From contig JBGCEO010000050.1 of assembly GCA_045106475.1 (NCBI GenBank), forward strand, positions 35,096 through 99,095: 64,000 bases of DNA, given 5' to 3'. This document shows positions 1 to 7,810 of the stretch, piece by piece. The stretch is from Granulosicoccus sp045106475 (GTDB lineage: Bacteria; Pseudomonadota; Gammaproteobacteria; Granulosicoccales; Granulosicoccaceae). A program made the position numbers and the translations under genes. The notes under the pieces are model-generated. The model searched no databases. It worked only from the letters and a program-made list of their open reading frames with translations, and had not been told where the DNA came from. Each line of letters begins with the position of its first letter. The first letter of the stretch is position 1.

Positions 1-2
1 GT

Positions 3-266
3 AGTAACGAAGACGAAAGCAATGCCAGCTGCAACAACAATAGCTATGTACCGTTTCATCCTGATGCATCTCAGTCAGGATTTTTCGGCGTCGGGTCTGA
101 CGGTTCCGGAGTCGTATCAGCGTCTTCCGCTGAAACCAACGTTGTGCACATACATGCCGGAATCATCGGCGATTTCACCAACACTGGTGGCGCTAGTGAT
201 TTGAATTCGTCATTTCATCGCTGGTTGAATCCGGTAGGGCGCATCCGTATCACGGTTGCTGAATAA
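3..266 (+). CDS. Spondin-domain protein, C-terminal fragment (cut by window edge)
   Basis: The reading frame is open from the left edge to a TAA at 264-266 and has no start inside the window. The visible 87 residues include a VHIHAG motif followed by a predicted beta strand and an IRITVAE end. The next gene has the equivalent pieces (VTVHPG, then IRIRITRVEG), so the two are tandem paralogues. The HxH/VHPG followed by a hydrophobic closing strand is how bacterial spondin_N-type domains end. The stop lies only 16 bases before the next ATG, so the pair is probably co-transcribed. A 60-residue frame at 22-204 is a shadow of this gene. The family call depends on the better-resolved neighbour. Confidence 0.6.
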   Translation, partial: SNEDESNASCNNNSYVPFHPDASQSGFFGVGSDGSGVVSASSAETNVVHIHAGIIGDFTNTGGASDLNSSFHRWLNPVGRIRITVAE

Positions 267-282
267 AACCGAGGACGCAACC

Positions 283-1026
283 ATGACCGAATCATTAATA
301 AAAACATGTGTAGCAGCACTCTTTACCTTAAGTGTTGCAGCTTGCAGTAGCTCCAGCAACAATGCGGGCTCACCCGACCCTGCTCCAGGTGATAACGAAA
401 ATCCAATCACTCAGCAATATGAGGTGACACTGACCAATTTAACAGGCGGGCAGGTTTTTTCAGAGCCAGCAATGATACTTCACCCGAATACAGATACCTT
501 TTGGCAAATCGGGCAGACCGCCAGTAGCGAGCTGGAAGCACTAGCTGAATCAGGTGAAACGACGGGTATATCCAACTTAGCAGATAGTATGTCCTATCCT
601 TTTGTAAATGCCGATACTTCAATTGCCCCAGGCGCGATGCAGACTCTCAGCATCACCACAACCGCGGCTGCAAACGATGTGTTAACGATACTCACCAGAC
701 TTGAGTCAACCAATGATGGATTTACAGGCGTAAACGCAATTAGTCTCTCTGATTTATCCGAACCGGGTCAATCTATGTCAATCGATCGATGGGCACTGGA
801 TTCGGGGACAGAGAAAAATCTCGAATCTACCAATCTCGGTAGTCTTAGCGACGACAGACCTTCAGAGCCTAATGATGTCATCGGTAGCGAGTTCAATTAT
901 GTAACAGTGCATCCAGGTGTGATCACAGAAATTGAGCCAATACCAGACAATACTTCGCAACTGAATAGATCTCGCAAGTTTGACAACCCAGTCATCCGAA
1001 TTCGAATCACTCGGGTTGAAGGTTAA
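283..1026 (+). CDS. Spondin-domain lipoprotein
   Basis: The protein is 247 residues. ATG at 283 is preferred because GAGGA at 271-275 is correctly spaced and because it puts a lipoprotein signal at the N-terminus (hydrophobic core, then AAC-SSSS). An upstream in-frame start at 256 lacks this. After an acidic linker the domain opens with YEVTLTNLTGGQVFS and continues with the layout of bacterial spondin_N proteins (FWQIGQTAS, a VHPG motif near the end, closing strand IRIRITR). These are secreted or surface beta-sandwich proteins that probably bind cations; their bacterial role is unknown. The gene is a tandem paralogue of the fragment upstream and is followed by a strong hairpin terminator. 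Confidence 0.75.
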   Translation: MTESLIKTCVAALFTLSVAACSSSSNNAGSPDPAPGDNENPITQQYEVTLTNLTGGQVFSEPAMILHPNTDTFWQIGQTASSELEALAESGETTGISNLADSMSYPFVNADTSIAPGAMQTLSITTTAAANDVLTILTRLESTNDGFTGVNAISLSDLSEPGQSMSIDRWALDSGTEKNLESTNLGSLSDDRPSEPNDVIGSEFNYVTVHPGVITEIEPIPDNTSQLNRSRKFDNPVIRIRITRVEG

Positions 1027-1058
1027 GTTTAAAAATTAACACTATCGCTCTGCCTAAC

Positions 1059-1088
1059 AAAGGTCAGCCGCTCTCGCGGTTGGCCTTT
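1059..1088. terminator. Bidirectional hairpin terminator
   Basis: A 13-bp stem (1059-1071 with 1076-1088, two G-U wobbles) closes a TCTC loop. It starts with AAA and ends with TTT, so it can act for both convergent genes: the spondin lipoprotein on the left and the DUF305 gene on the right. Confidence 0.75.
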
Positions 1089-1095
1089 CAGGTTC

Positions 1096-1713
1096 TCAAC
1101 CATCAATCAATTTATAAGGCCCTGCCAGCAGCAAGTCATATTGATAGATTTCATAGCTCTGGGTCTTGACCTGGCTCTTTGCCAAGCGAATTACTTTGTT
1201 CGACGATGCTAGAGCTGTAGCTTCGCTAGCCATCAATACGCCGCCTTGATGATGCGCCCGCATAAGCTCTAGCCATCTCCGACCTCGATCTACACCCGTG
1301 AATGTGGACAGATCAAGTAATTGCTGGCTGCTTGCGTAGCCAGGCATATTCTCTAATGCTGTTCCTTGTTGATCGTTCGTGCACAACATCCACGCCATGA
1401 CTTTGGACGGTGGAACCGTAGAGGCACCCCAGTCACTTAACCAGGCACGCATCTGACCTACCTCCATTGCCTGATTCTGCAGCACCTCGGCAGCAGCAGC
1501 CTGGACTGCGTCCCCTGTGTCCCTGCCTAGCACTCGTTGACACATATCGAGTGCCTGCATGTGATGAACAGTCATGTCACGACAGAATCCGATGTCTGCC
1601 TCCGTCACACCATCGGGACTAAGCGTAGTTTCATCTGAAGTAGCCGAACCAAGGAGAAGCGCGCTTGAACATACTGTAGCAGCGGCGACAAACAGTCGTC
1701 GACTATGGCTCAT
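1096..1713 (-). CDS. DUF305-family exported protein
   Basis: The protein is 205 residues. The N-terminus has a twin-arginine-like SRRLF followed by a hydrophobic stretch, so export is likely and may use Tat. The DUF305 signature is present: an MTVHHMQALDMC helix near residue 48 and a second MRAHHQGG helix near residue 148, each with an adjacent His pair. These give a ferritin-like four-helix bundle with possible metal-binding histidines. Family members are periplasmic, and many sit near copper or other metal genes; their activity is unknown. The ATG overlaps the stop of the upstream YHYH gene by four bases (ATGA), so the two are translationally coupled. Confidence 0.8.
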   Translation of the reverse strand: MSHSRRLFVAAATVCSSALLLGSATSDETTLSPDGVTEADIGFCRDMTVHHMQALDMCQRVLGRDTGDAVQAAAAEVLQNQAMEVGQMRAWLSDWGASTVPPSKVMAWMLCTNDQQGTALENMPGYASSQQLLDLSTFTGVDRGRRWLELMRAHHQGGVLMASEATALASSNKVIRLAKSQVKTQSYEIYQYDLLLAGPYKLIDG

Positions 1714-2624
1714 CTCGCACCACCCGGGCCGGTAGGCGCCTCAATTTCAACCACGCCACGGTAGCACGCCAATGTGTACGGAAAACTATCTGTCGTATAG
1801 TAGGCATAGTTTCCGTTGACATCAGTCCTACCATTGCACTGATCTAAATCACCTGATCCTTCTGCGTAGCTGTGAGCCGAGAACGTATCGGTTGCGAACA
1901 GCGATGCGTCGCTGAGAAACCATGATGATGTGTACTGAAAGTTGCCTGAATAAATCGGATAACCATCAAATGCATAACCAAATAACTGCGGCTCTACTGA
2001 AGCCTCTTCCTCAGAGAACAAGCAAACATCACTGCCGTTTACATCGAATAGATGATAATGATAACCGGTAGGACCATTGTGACCACCACATTCAGTAAAA
2101 CCACCAGGACGTGAATTTACATCGCCACCCGGACCTTCTGTCGCTGCATAGATTGGAATTCCGTTTATAGCAATTCCTATTGGACCAATCACTGGCACAG
2201 CTGTCGGAGTTTGTGCAACGATCGGCGTTGCTGGGATGACGTACTCTGAGTCAAATTCACCGGGTACACCCGGCGATGTTTCGATGTACGGAAAATCCGG
2301 TATCGAGTTCGAACGGACCACAATCTCTTCCCCCGAACAGGCAGCACTTACTTCAGGATCTGGCAAATCGTCATTGGCAGAGCCCTTTGTTACAAATTGA
2401 GTGGCAATCTCATCGCATGAGAAGGTAGCAGCGGCGATCACATCCTCTGGGTTAACTGGATCTGTAACAGTAGGCACAGATGATTCTGTGGAGTCTGTTT
2501 CACCCCCCTCCACTTCGGAATTCTCATTTGAGCTACAACCGTGGATACCTATCGCCATAAGCACCAGTATTCCGAGGGTGAACCTATGCTTTGAAGTAGT
2601 CATTTTCGTTTGGGTTAGTATCAT
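1710..2624 (-). CDS. YHYH-domain lipoprotein
   Basis: The protein is 304 residues. The ATG at 2624 follows AGGA at good spacing; the internal ATG at 2603 has no such site. A long basic n-region and hydrophobic core end in IHGC-SS, a lipoprotein signal, followed by an acidic Ser/Thr/Glu linker. The C-terminal half carries the family motif GYHYH (about residue 193) after a GxxxxG/ECGGH segment, plus several cysteines that could form disulfides in the periplasm. YHYH proteins are widespread exported proteins with no assigned reaction; the His/Tyr cluster suggests metal binding (inference). It is coupled to the DUF305 gene by a 4-base overlap. Confidence 0.8.
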   Translation of the reverse strand: MILTQTKMTTSKHRFTLGILVLMAIGIHGCSSNENSEVEGGETDSTESSVPTVTDPVNPEDVIAAATFSCDEIATQFVTKGSANDDLPDPEVSAACSGEEIVVRSNSIPDFPYIETSPGVPGEFDSEYVIPATPIVAQTPTAVPVIGPIGIAINGIPIYAATEGPGGDVNSRPGGFTECGGHNGPTGYHYHLFDVNGSDVCLFSEEEASVEPQLFGYAFDGYPIYSGNFQYTSSWFLSDASLFATDTFSAHSYAEGSGDLDQCNGRTDVNGNYAYYTTDSFPYTLACYRGVVEIEAPTGPGGAR

Positions 2625-3210
2625 TTCAGTTTTTCCTGGTTAGCTATTAATGACCCAGTGGCTTAACTTTTGACCAGCCAGCAGATTGACAGTTGTTCGT
2701 CATCAGCTGTGGTTTTCATAGCACTGTCGACAATGCGGTTAACCCTAGCAGTCCAGTGACGATAGAATTGAGGAATAAATGTGCAATTCTAAGTGTGACG
2801 AACAATCAGACCGGCAGGTTTGAACATTCAACGAAGCAATTCTCACGTTGCAATATCAAAACCTTGCCCGGATAGTCATGCGTTAGCTACGCGCAGAGAA
2901 CATCAGTAACATCTAAGCCAAAAGCTATGAATACCAAACAGGTCAACACTTAAACTCTGATGAAAGCTGCTGCATACACGCATCTGATTTAGGCGCGCCC
3001 CACCATACTGCTGTCACTACCCTTAAGCTCAGATACCTACACGCCGTAGATGCGCAGGTGAATATTACCCTCGTTCACCAGTAGTAGTGAAAGGCGATCG
3101 AGCTCGTAATGATTGATGCTTTAGGCATGCAAAAAGAAACCTACACATGAAAGCGTAAAGGTCGATTTAAACGCTTTTACTCGCACACTTAAAACCGTTA
3201 GGGGATCTCT
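2625..3210. other. Gene-poor 586-base gap
   Basis: I see no convincing gene here. A 60-codon frame at 2693-2875 lacks a ribosome site and reads like non-coding sequence. Near the right end a 7-bp inverted repeat (3150-3156 with 3171-3177) lies just upstream of the small orphan gene and is followed by T bases; it could be part of that gene's leader. The left end should contain the promoter of the YHYH-DUF305 pair, but I could not pick a clear one. Confidence 0.5.
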
Positions 3211-3549
3211 ATGTCAAATCCAAATGAAATCATTGTTACGATTAAACAGCAGGAATGCTGTACCAAAACACTGAGTGACATAAAGCATGTCCTTGAGACC
3301 GGTAAATTGATTCAGGGAGTACTAAAAATCGCACCGTTCGCACTGTTATTTGGTCTGAAATTAAAACCTTCAGCTGTCAGTACCATTTCATTTTTTCGCC
3401 GAGACATGAATGAAATGTCAAAAACGGTAGCCGCGGCTAACAAAATCTCCAAGGCTAAATGCAGACAGCTGTGCCAATTTCATCAATTAAAGCATCGTGG
3501 TGGCCCGGAAAAAATCTTCTGGCAAGAACTGGAAAAAACCTTTATCTAA
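3211..3549 (+). CDS. Small protein of unknown function
   Basis: The protein is 112 residues, and I do not recognise the family. The start is well supported by AGGGGA at 3198-3204 upstream of the ATG. The sequence is basic, has four cysteines (a CC pair near residue 16, then C-x3-C near residues 82-86) and a central hydrophobic stretch (about residues 38-54) that might be a membrane helix or amphipathic segment. It has its own leader on the left and a strong hairpin on the right, so it is probably a single-gene unit. It looks somewhat more AT-rich than its neighbours. Confidence 0.55.
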   Translation: MSNPNEIIVTIKQQECCTKTLSDIKHVLETGKLIQGVLKIAPFALLFGLKLKPSAVSTISFFRRDMNEMSKTVAAANKISKAKCRQLCQFHQLKHRGGPEKIFWQELEKTFI

Positions 3550-3593
3550 ACTAATCCAGAAAACTGGCTTGAATTCTTTCCAGCTTAAAACAG

Positions 3594-3628
3594 AGGCCGG
3601 CCCCTGTATAAAAACAGGGGCCGGGCCT
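3594..3628. terminator. Strong bidirectional hairpin terminator
   Basis: A GC-rich stem of about 14 bp with a one-base bulge surrounds an AT loop: GGCCGGCCCCTGT at 3595-3607 pairs with ACAGGGGCCGGGCC at 3614-3627. It lies between the convergent orphan gene and the trpD2-like gene, with T bases on the minus-strand side. Confidence 0.8.
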
Positions 3629-3638
3629 AGAACCATCG

Positions 3639-4739
3639 CTAGGCCTGAAAATGCCGTTTTGCAGTACCGTTACTCAACACAGTTCGAATCTGCTCAGCAC
3701 CCTCTGCCAACGTGCTGGTTTTATTAAGTCCATGCAGTATTACCGCACCCGAATAAACCAGGGAATCTCGGGTATAGCCCTCATCGCCCTCGAGCGCAGC
3801 AAGACCTATCTGTGCAGCATACTCTGCCAGCTCTCTGGCGAACGGATTCTCCGGGGCTTTGACTGAACGAATAGAATCATTAACAAGATGTTCGGGCAAT
3901 GGAACAGCTCTTTCCTTGCGCTCAATCCCAAATATTTCGGGATTAATATCTACTTGTTTAAGCTGCTCTCCATCCTCGCTGACAAAATATCGAGCTGCTT
4001 GCGTAAGCGAGGGAACAATCCCTCCTTCAACGCCTCGCACCAGTATCGATGTGGCAAATCCTCCAACCTTAGCCAACCTGGCATAGATGGGCGGATAAGG
4101 CTTGTGCACAAATCCCGTTACCAGGTGTGATCTTCCAGCGGGACGCATACTGTTTACTGCTACTTCTATCGTTGTCAGACAGGGCCGTTTCACGATACGT
4201 GTGCGTAGATCGGTTAACGCCGCGAGTTCGGGGGCAAGTTGCATCTGCGACAAGTAGGCCCAGCCACAGTGTTCGTTTTCTAATGCTTTAGCAGCCGCCA
4301 AACGGTCCGCAGGTATATTTAAGCCCGCGCACTGCAGCACAGTTTCATGGCTCGCACCAAATTTCGGGCCCATCGATCTTACGCCATGCGTAAGTACTTT
4401 CAGGCCACAGGCAGCCAGGACTGCTGGTAAGAAAGGGGCTGCGGGTGTACCGCGCAAATAACCATCATAGGGATCTACCAAGGTGATCAATTCATCAACT
4501 GCTACCCCTTGTGGGGTGATCCCGTCGTGTATGGCATTGAGAATACCCGCCAACTCATCATCAGTTTCACGCTTCATACGCAAAGCGATCAAAAAGATGC
4601 CTGCTTGTACCTCATCTGCTTGCCCCTCGAGAATGATTCGCATTGCATGCTGTGCTTCTTCCAGCGATAAATCCTTGCTCAAGGTCGGGCCTGTAGCTAT
4701 GCGCTGCAGCACATCTCGCATAAATTCCGAATTAGTCAT
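3639..4739 (-). CDS. TrpD2/YbiB-like glycosyl transferase family protein
   Basis: The protein is 366 residues with the anthranilate phosphoribosyltransferase fold. The N-terminal helical domain (EEAQHAMRIILEGQADEVQAG) and the start of the catalytic domain (LAACGLKVLTHGVRS) are clear. The PRPP-binding GTGGD of true TrpD is missing; the aligned place reads DPYDGYLRGTPAAP. That is typical of the TrpD2/YbiB branch, which binds nucleic acid rather than making tryptophan. It is transcribed away from cysG. As I recall, trpD2-like genes often sit beside cysG and tus/dsrC genes in gammaproteobacteria, which fits this locus. Its job here is unknown. Confidence 0.75.
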   Translation of the reverse strand: MTNSEFMRDVLQRIATGPTLSKDLSLEEAQHAMRIILEGQADEVQAGIFLIALRMKRETDDELAGILNAIHDGITPQGVAVDELITLVDPYDGYLRGTPAAPFLPAVLAACGLKVLTHGVRSMGPKFGASHETVLQCAGLNIPADRLAAAKALENEHCGWAYLSQMQLAPELAALTDLRTRIVKRPCLTTIEVAVNSMRPAGRSHLVTGFVHKPYPPIYARLAKVGGFATSILVRGVEGGIVPSLTQAARYFVSEDGEQLKQVDINPEIFGIERKERAVPLPEHLVNDSIRSVKAPENPFARELAEYAAQIGLAALEGDEGYTRDSLVYSGAVILHGLNKTSTLAEGAEQIRTVLSNGTAKRHFQA

Positions 4740-4914
4740 CTTGGTGTTCAGTTGGCGGCAGCTCGAAGGAAAAGCAGTTTATGCAGGTGAGTAGTTTATA
4801 GTATTAAGCTAGACGTTTATCATACCCTCATCAGTCTCTGAGTACAGACTCATCAGCACACAACATACACATAACTTTCCAGCGTTTCTGTCGCTTGCAG
4901 GGCGCAAGGTCCTC

Positions 4915-6255
4915 TTGGTTGGCGGTGGAGCTGACGCTGCGCGAAAAGCAACAAGACTCGTGGGTTGCGGTGCTCAACTTGAGGTGGTGGCAACCGAACT
5001 AGATGCTGCTCTGCAAGCGCTGCTAGACAATCAACAGCTGGTTCATCACAAGCGAGAATGGCTATCAGCAGATCTACAACAAGCATCTCTAGTGGTAGCG
5101 GCCTCAGGAGATACTAAAACCGACCTGGCAATATGTGAACAAGCGCATGCTATAGGGTGCTGGGTGAATGTTGCCAACAAACCCGATATGAGCAGTTTTC
5201 TGATCCCGTCACTGATCGATCGATCGCCCTTGCTGGTTGCCGTCTCCAGCAGCGGTAGCTCTCCAGTATTGGCCAGGCTGCTAACCGCACGCATCGATGC
5301 TTTCCTTCCGCACACTTATAGTGAGTTGGGCAAGCTTGCCGATCGATATCGCGACATCATAGTTCAGAGAATTAGCGATTGGCGACAACGCCGCCGTTTC
5401 TGGGAACGACTACTCAACGGTCGCGTTGGAGAAATGATTCTTCAAGGTCGCAGCGATCATATCGATACTGAACTCGAAACAGCCATCAGCGAATTCAACG
5501 AAGAGCGTCACGATGGTGAGGTGTATCTTGTGGGAGCAGGCCCAGGAGACCCCGACTTATTGAGCTTTAGAGCACTAAGACTGATGCAGCAGTGCGATGT
5601 AGTCCTGTACGATCGCCTTGTCTCCGAACCGATTATGGATCTGGTTAACAAGAGCGCAGAAAAAATCTATGTCGGCAAACAACGCAACAATCACGCAGTA
5701 CCGCAAGAATCCATTAATGCTCAGCTCGTCAGTCAAGCCAGATCGGGCAAACGTGTTCTAAGATTGAAAGGTGGCGATCCTTTTATTTTCGGGCGTGGTG
5801 GCGAAGAGATCGATAGCCTGGCTGCCGACGGCATTGCCTTTCAGGTGGTACCCGGTGTCACAGCCGCCGCAGGTTGCGCAAGCTATGCAGGCATACCCCT
5901 CACACACAGAGACTACTCTCAGGCATGTCTGTTTGTAACCGGTCATTTAAGAGACGGCTCAGTGGATCTTGACTGGCCAGCATTGGCACGAAATCACCAG
6001 ACCGTAGTCATCTATATGGGTTTGCTTGGGCTACCCATCATCTGTGAGCAACTGATAAAGCACGGTTTACCACCCTCTCATCCCATCGCCCTCGTTGCAC
6101 AGGGTACGCGCAGCAACCAACAGGTTCTAACAGGCACCTTGGATTCGCTGGCCGAAACAATTGATCAGCAAACTATCAAACCACCTACGCTTATCATCGT
6201 TGGCGAAGTGGTAAAACTGCGTGAAAAACTGGCCTGGTTTGAAGGGCGCACATAG
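4915..6255 (+). CDS. cysG: CysG siroheme synthase (start uncertain, lies upstream)
   Basis: This is multifunctional siroheme synthase: an N-terminal precorrin-2 dehydrogenase/ferrochelatase and a C-terminal uroporphyrinogen-III methyltransferase (VYLVGAGPGDPDLLS, LKGGDPFIFGRGGEE, GIPLTHRDYSQ). The coordinates start at the first recognised start codon, TTG 4915, but that cuts the NAD-binding strand. Conserved CysG sequence (NFPAFLSLAGRKVLLVGGG) extends upstream in frame to about 4873. No ATG, GTG or TTG exists between there and the TAG at 4810, so initiation is probably at a rare codon (CTG 4888, ATC 4852 or ATA 4822). At codon 5176-5178 Asn replaces the catalytic Asp equivalent to E. coli Asp104. 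The Rieske gene follows 30 bases on. Confidence 0.9.
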   Translation: MVGGGADAARKATRLVGCGAQLEVVATELDAALQALLDNQQLVHHKREWLSADLQQASLVVAASGDTKTDLAICEQAHAIGCWVNVANKPDMSSFLIPSLIDRSPLLVAVSSSGSSPVLARLLTARIDAFLPHTYSELGKLADRYRDIIVQRISDWRQRRRFWERLLNGRVGEMILQGRSDHIDTELETAISEFNEERHDGEVYLVGAGPGDPDLLSFRALRLMQQCDVVLYDRLVSEPIMDLVNKSAEKIYVGKQRNNHAVPQESINAQLVSQARSGKRVLRLKGGDPFIFGRGGEEIDSLAADGIAFQVVPGVTAAAGCASYAGIPLTHRDYSQACLFVTGHLRDGSVDLDWPALARNHQTVVIYMGLLGLPIICEQLIKHGLPPSHPIALVAQGTRSNQQVLTGTLDSLAETIDQQTIKPPTLIIVGEVVKLREKLAWFEGRT

Positions 6256-6285
6256 GCTTGACGAACTCGAAAAAACTTAGCTGAT

Positions 6286-6612
6286 ATGCCTAGCCACACT
6301 AGTAAGACACATAAGCTTATGAGATTCGATCAGCTCAAAGCCGGTGCACCCCATCGTATAGAGCATAAGCAGCAAGGCCTGCTGCTTTGTAGAGTTGAAG
6401 ACCAGGTTTATGCAGTTCATGACACTTGTACGCACGAGGACATTTCGCTGTCATTAGGTGCGCTTTGCGAGTACCGGCTACGCTGCCCCCTACATGGTAG
6501 TGAGTTTGACATACGCAATGGCAAGGTGCTCGATGAGCCTGCCGAGATCGACCTTGCAACGTTTGAAGTGTATGTCGAAGATGAGTGGATCTGTATTGAT
6601 GATAGTGACTAG
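6286..6612 (+). CDS. Soluble Rieske [2Fe-2S] ferredoxin-like protein
   Basis: The protein is 108 residues with one Rieske domain. Both cluster motifs are intact: C48-T-H50 and C67-P-L-H70, the latter in CPLHGSEFD. There is no membrane helix or signal, so it is cytoplasmic and resembles NirD or the ferredoxins of aromatic dioxygenases. ATG 6286 is used; ATG 6319 (MRFDQLKAG) would remove an 11-residue extension and is also plausible. It lies 30 bases after cysG on the same strand, which suggests an electron-transfer partner for a siroheme or sulfur enzyme. No nirB or oxygenase is present in the window. Confidence 0.85.
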   Translation: MPSHTSKTHKLMRFDQLKAGAPHRIEHKQQGLLLCRVEDQVYAVHDTCTHEDISLSLGALCEYRLRCPLHGSEFDIRNGKVLDEPAEIDLATFEVYVEDEWICIDDSD

Positions 6613-6650
6613 TTAGGCTGTGAAACCCATAGCCTGGGACCTGAAACTTA

Positions 6651-6722
6651 TGGCCTGTAGCTTGTAGCTTGTAGCTCGTAGCTTATGGCTTATGGCTTAT
6701 GGCTTATGGCTTATGGCTTATG
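6651..6722. repeat. Heptanucleotide tandem repeat
   Basis: Ten 7-base units run from 6651 to 6720: TGGCCTG, TAGCTTG twice, TAGCTCG, TAGCTTA, then five identical TGGCTTA units. Just upstream, 6620-6650 looks like older, decayed copies (CCATAGCCTGGGACC, then TGAAACTTATGG). It is non-coding and lies between the Rieske gene and the 3' end of the EamA transporter gene. Confidence 0.9.
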
Positions 6723-6760
6723 AAGAACCTTAAGTCATGACCGAGTGCGTGCTTATACTA

Positions 6761-7681
6761 CTAGCTATGTTTGGCACCTTTTGAAACCAGCCTGTTGATA
6801 ACACGTCCATCGATAAACAGAAGGCCTGAGCCGATAATCAAGGCACCAAGGATATCAGTGGTCTGAATGGACTCATCCAGAAACACTGTACCCAGAATTA
6901 AAGCGGTAACAGGAATCAACAGTGTCACCAGCATGACGTTACTTGCCCCTGCATTGGTCAATATTCTAAAAAACACGATATAGGCCAATGCTGTTCCAAA
7001 CACAGCCAGCGCCAACACTGCCATAATCGTCGTGTAGCTCGGAGTCGTCAGTGTCCATGGCTTGTCGACGAAAGCAACCAACAATGCCATGACCAGCGTC
7101 GAGCACATGAGTTGACAAGTAGCTGTTTTCACAGGAGGGATACTGCTCAAATGCTTACGCCCCCACAAACCGGCAAAGCCGTAGCTTAGCGCTGCCGCCA
7201 GGCAAAGCGCAATTCCCACTGTTTGACCGGCATCAACAGGCCCGCCAAAGCCTCGCAGCACAGCCACGCCGACAACACCTAATACAACACCTATTAAACG
7301 ATAGGCCGTCAATTGTTCTTGTTTGAAACTGGCCATGACTAGCACGGTAAACAACGGGGTCATTGCATTGATTATGGATGAAAGACCTACCGTGATATGC
7401 AATTGCCCTGCGAATATAAACGTGAAGGGGATTACATTGTTCAACACCCCCATGCCGAGAAACGGCAACCACTGAGTCAAGCTTGTAGGTAGCGAGTAGC
7501 CAAGATAGTAAAACAGTGGCAATAGAGTTAACGCTGCAAGAAACACGCGCGCTAGTGCTAGTGTTAAAGGCGGCAACTCTTTAACAGCCACACCTGCAAA
7601 AAAATACGCTCCTCCCCACAGGACCGAGAGCAGCAGCAAGAGTGCCCAATTTTGCGCATTCATCGTTGTAGGCGTCTGCAT
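6761..7681 (-). CDS. EamA/DMT-family transporter
   Basis: The protein is 306 residues with about ten hydrophobic segments in two EamA halves, an inner-membrane exporter of the drug/metabolite transporter superfamily. N-terminal features are LSVLWGGAYFFAGVAVKELPP and LALARVFLAAL; the second half has LVTLLIPVTALILG followed by a charged DE. The substrate is not predictable. ATG 7681 is used; Met7 (MNAQNW) is an alternative start. It runs with ptrB but is separated from it by about 130 bases, so it may have its own promoter. Confidence 0.85.
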   Translation of the reverse strand: MQTPTTMNAQNWALLLLLSVLWGGAYFFAGVAVKELPPLTLALARVFLAALTLLPLFYYLGYSLPTSLTQWLPFLGMGVLNNVIPFTFIFAGQLHITVGLSSIINAMTPLFTVLVMASFKQEQLTAYRLIGVVLGVVGVAVLRGFGGPVDAGQTVGIALCLAAALSYGFAGLWGRKHLSSIPPVKTATCQLMCSTLVMALLVAFVDKPWTLTTPSYTTIMAVLALAVFGTALAYIVFFRILTNAGASNVMLVTLLIPVTALILGTVFLDESIQTTDILGALIIGSGLLFIDGRVINRLVSKGAKHS

Positions 7682-7810
7682 GTAGGTCTCAAGCGGGATG
7701 TAGGCCGGCTACGGCAAGAACAGATGTTCTGAGCGCGCCAGCATAAGCGCTCAGTCGCAATAACACTAGCCGTTTCTTGCACCTGTACAAGATTTGACCT
7801 ATTGCTGTAC

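Noticed and set aside
2693..2875. 60-residue ORF in the gap
   Set aside because: No ribosome site, no recognisable motif and random-looking composition.
3639..4739. TrpD of tryptophan synthesis
   Set aside because: The GTGGD PRPP motif is missing and no other trp genes are nearby.
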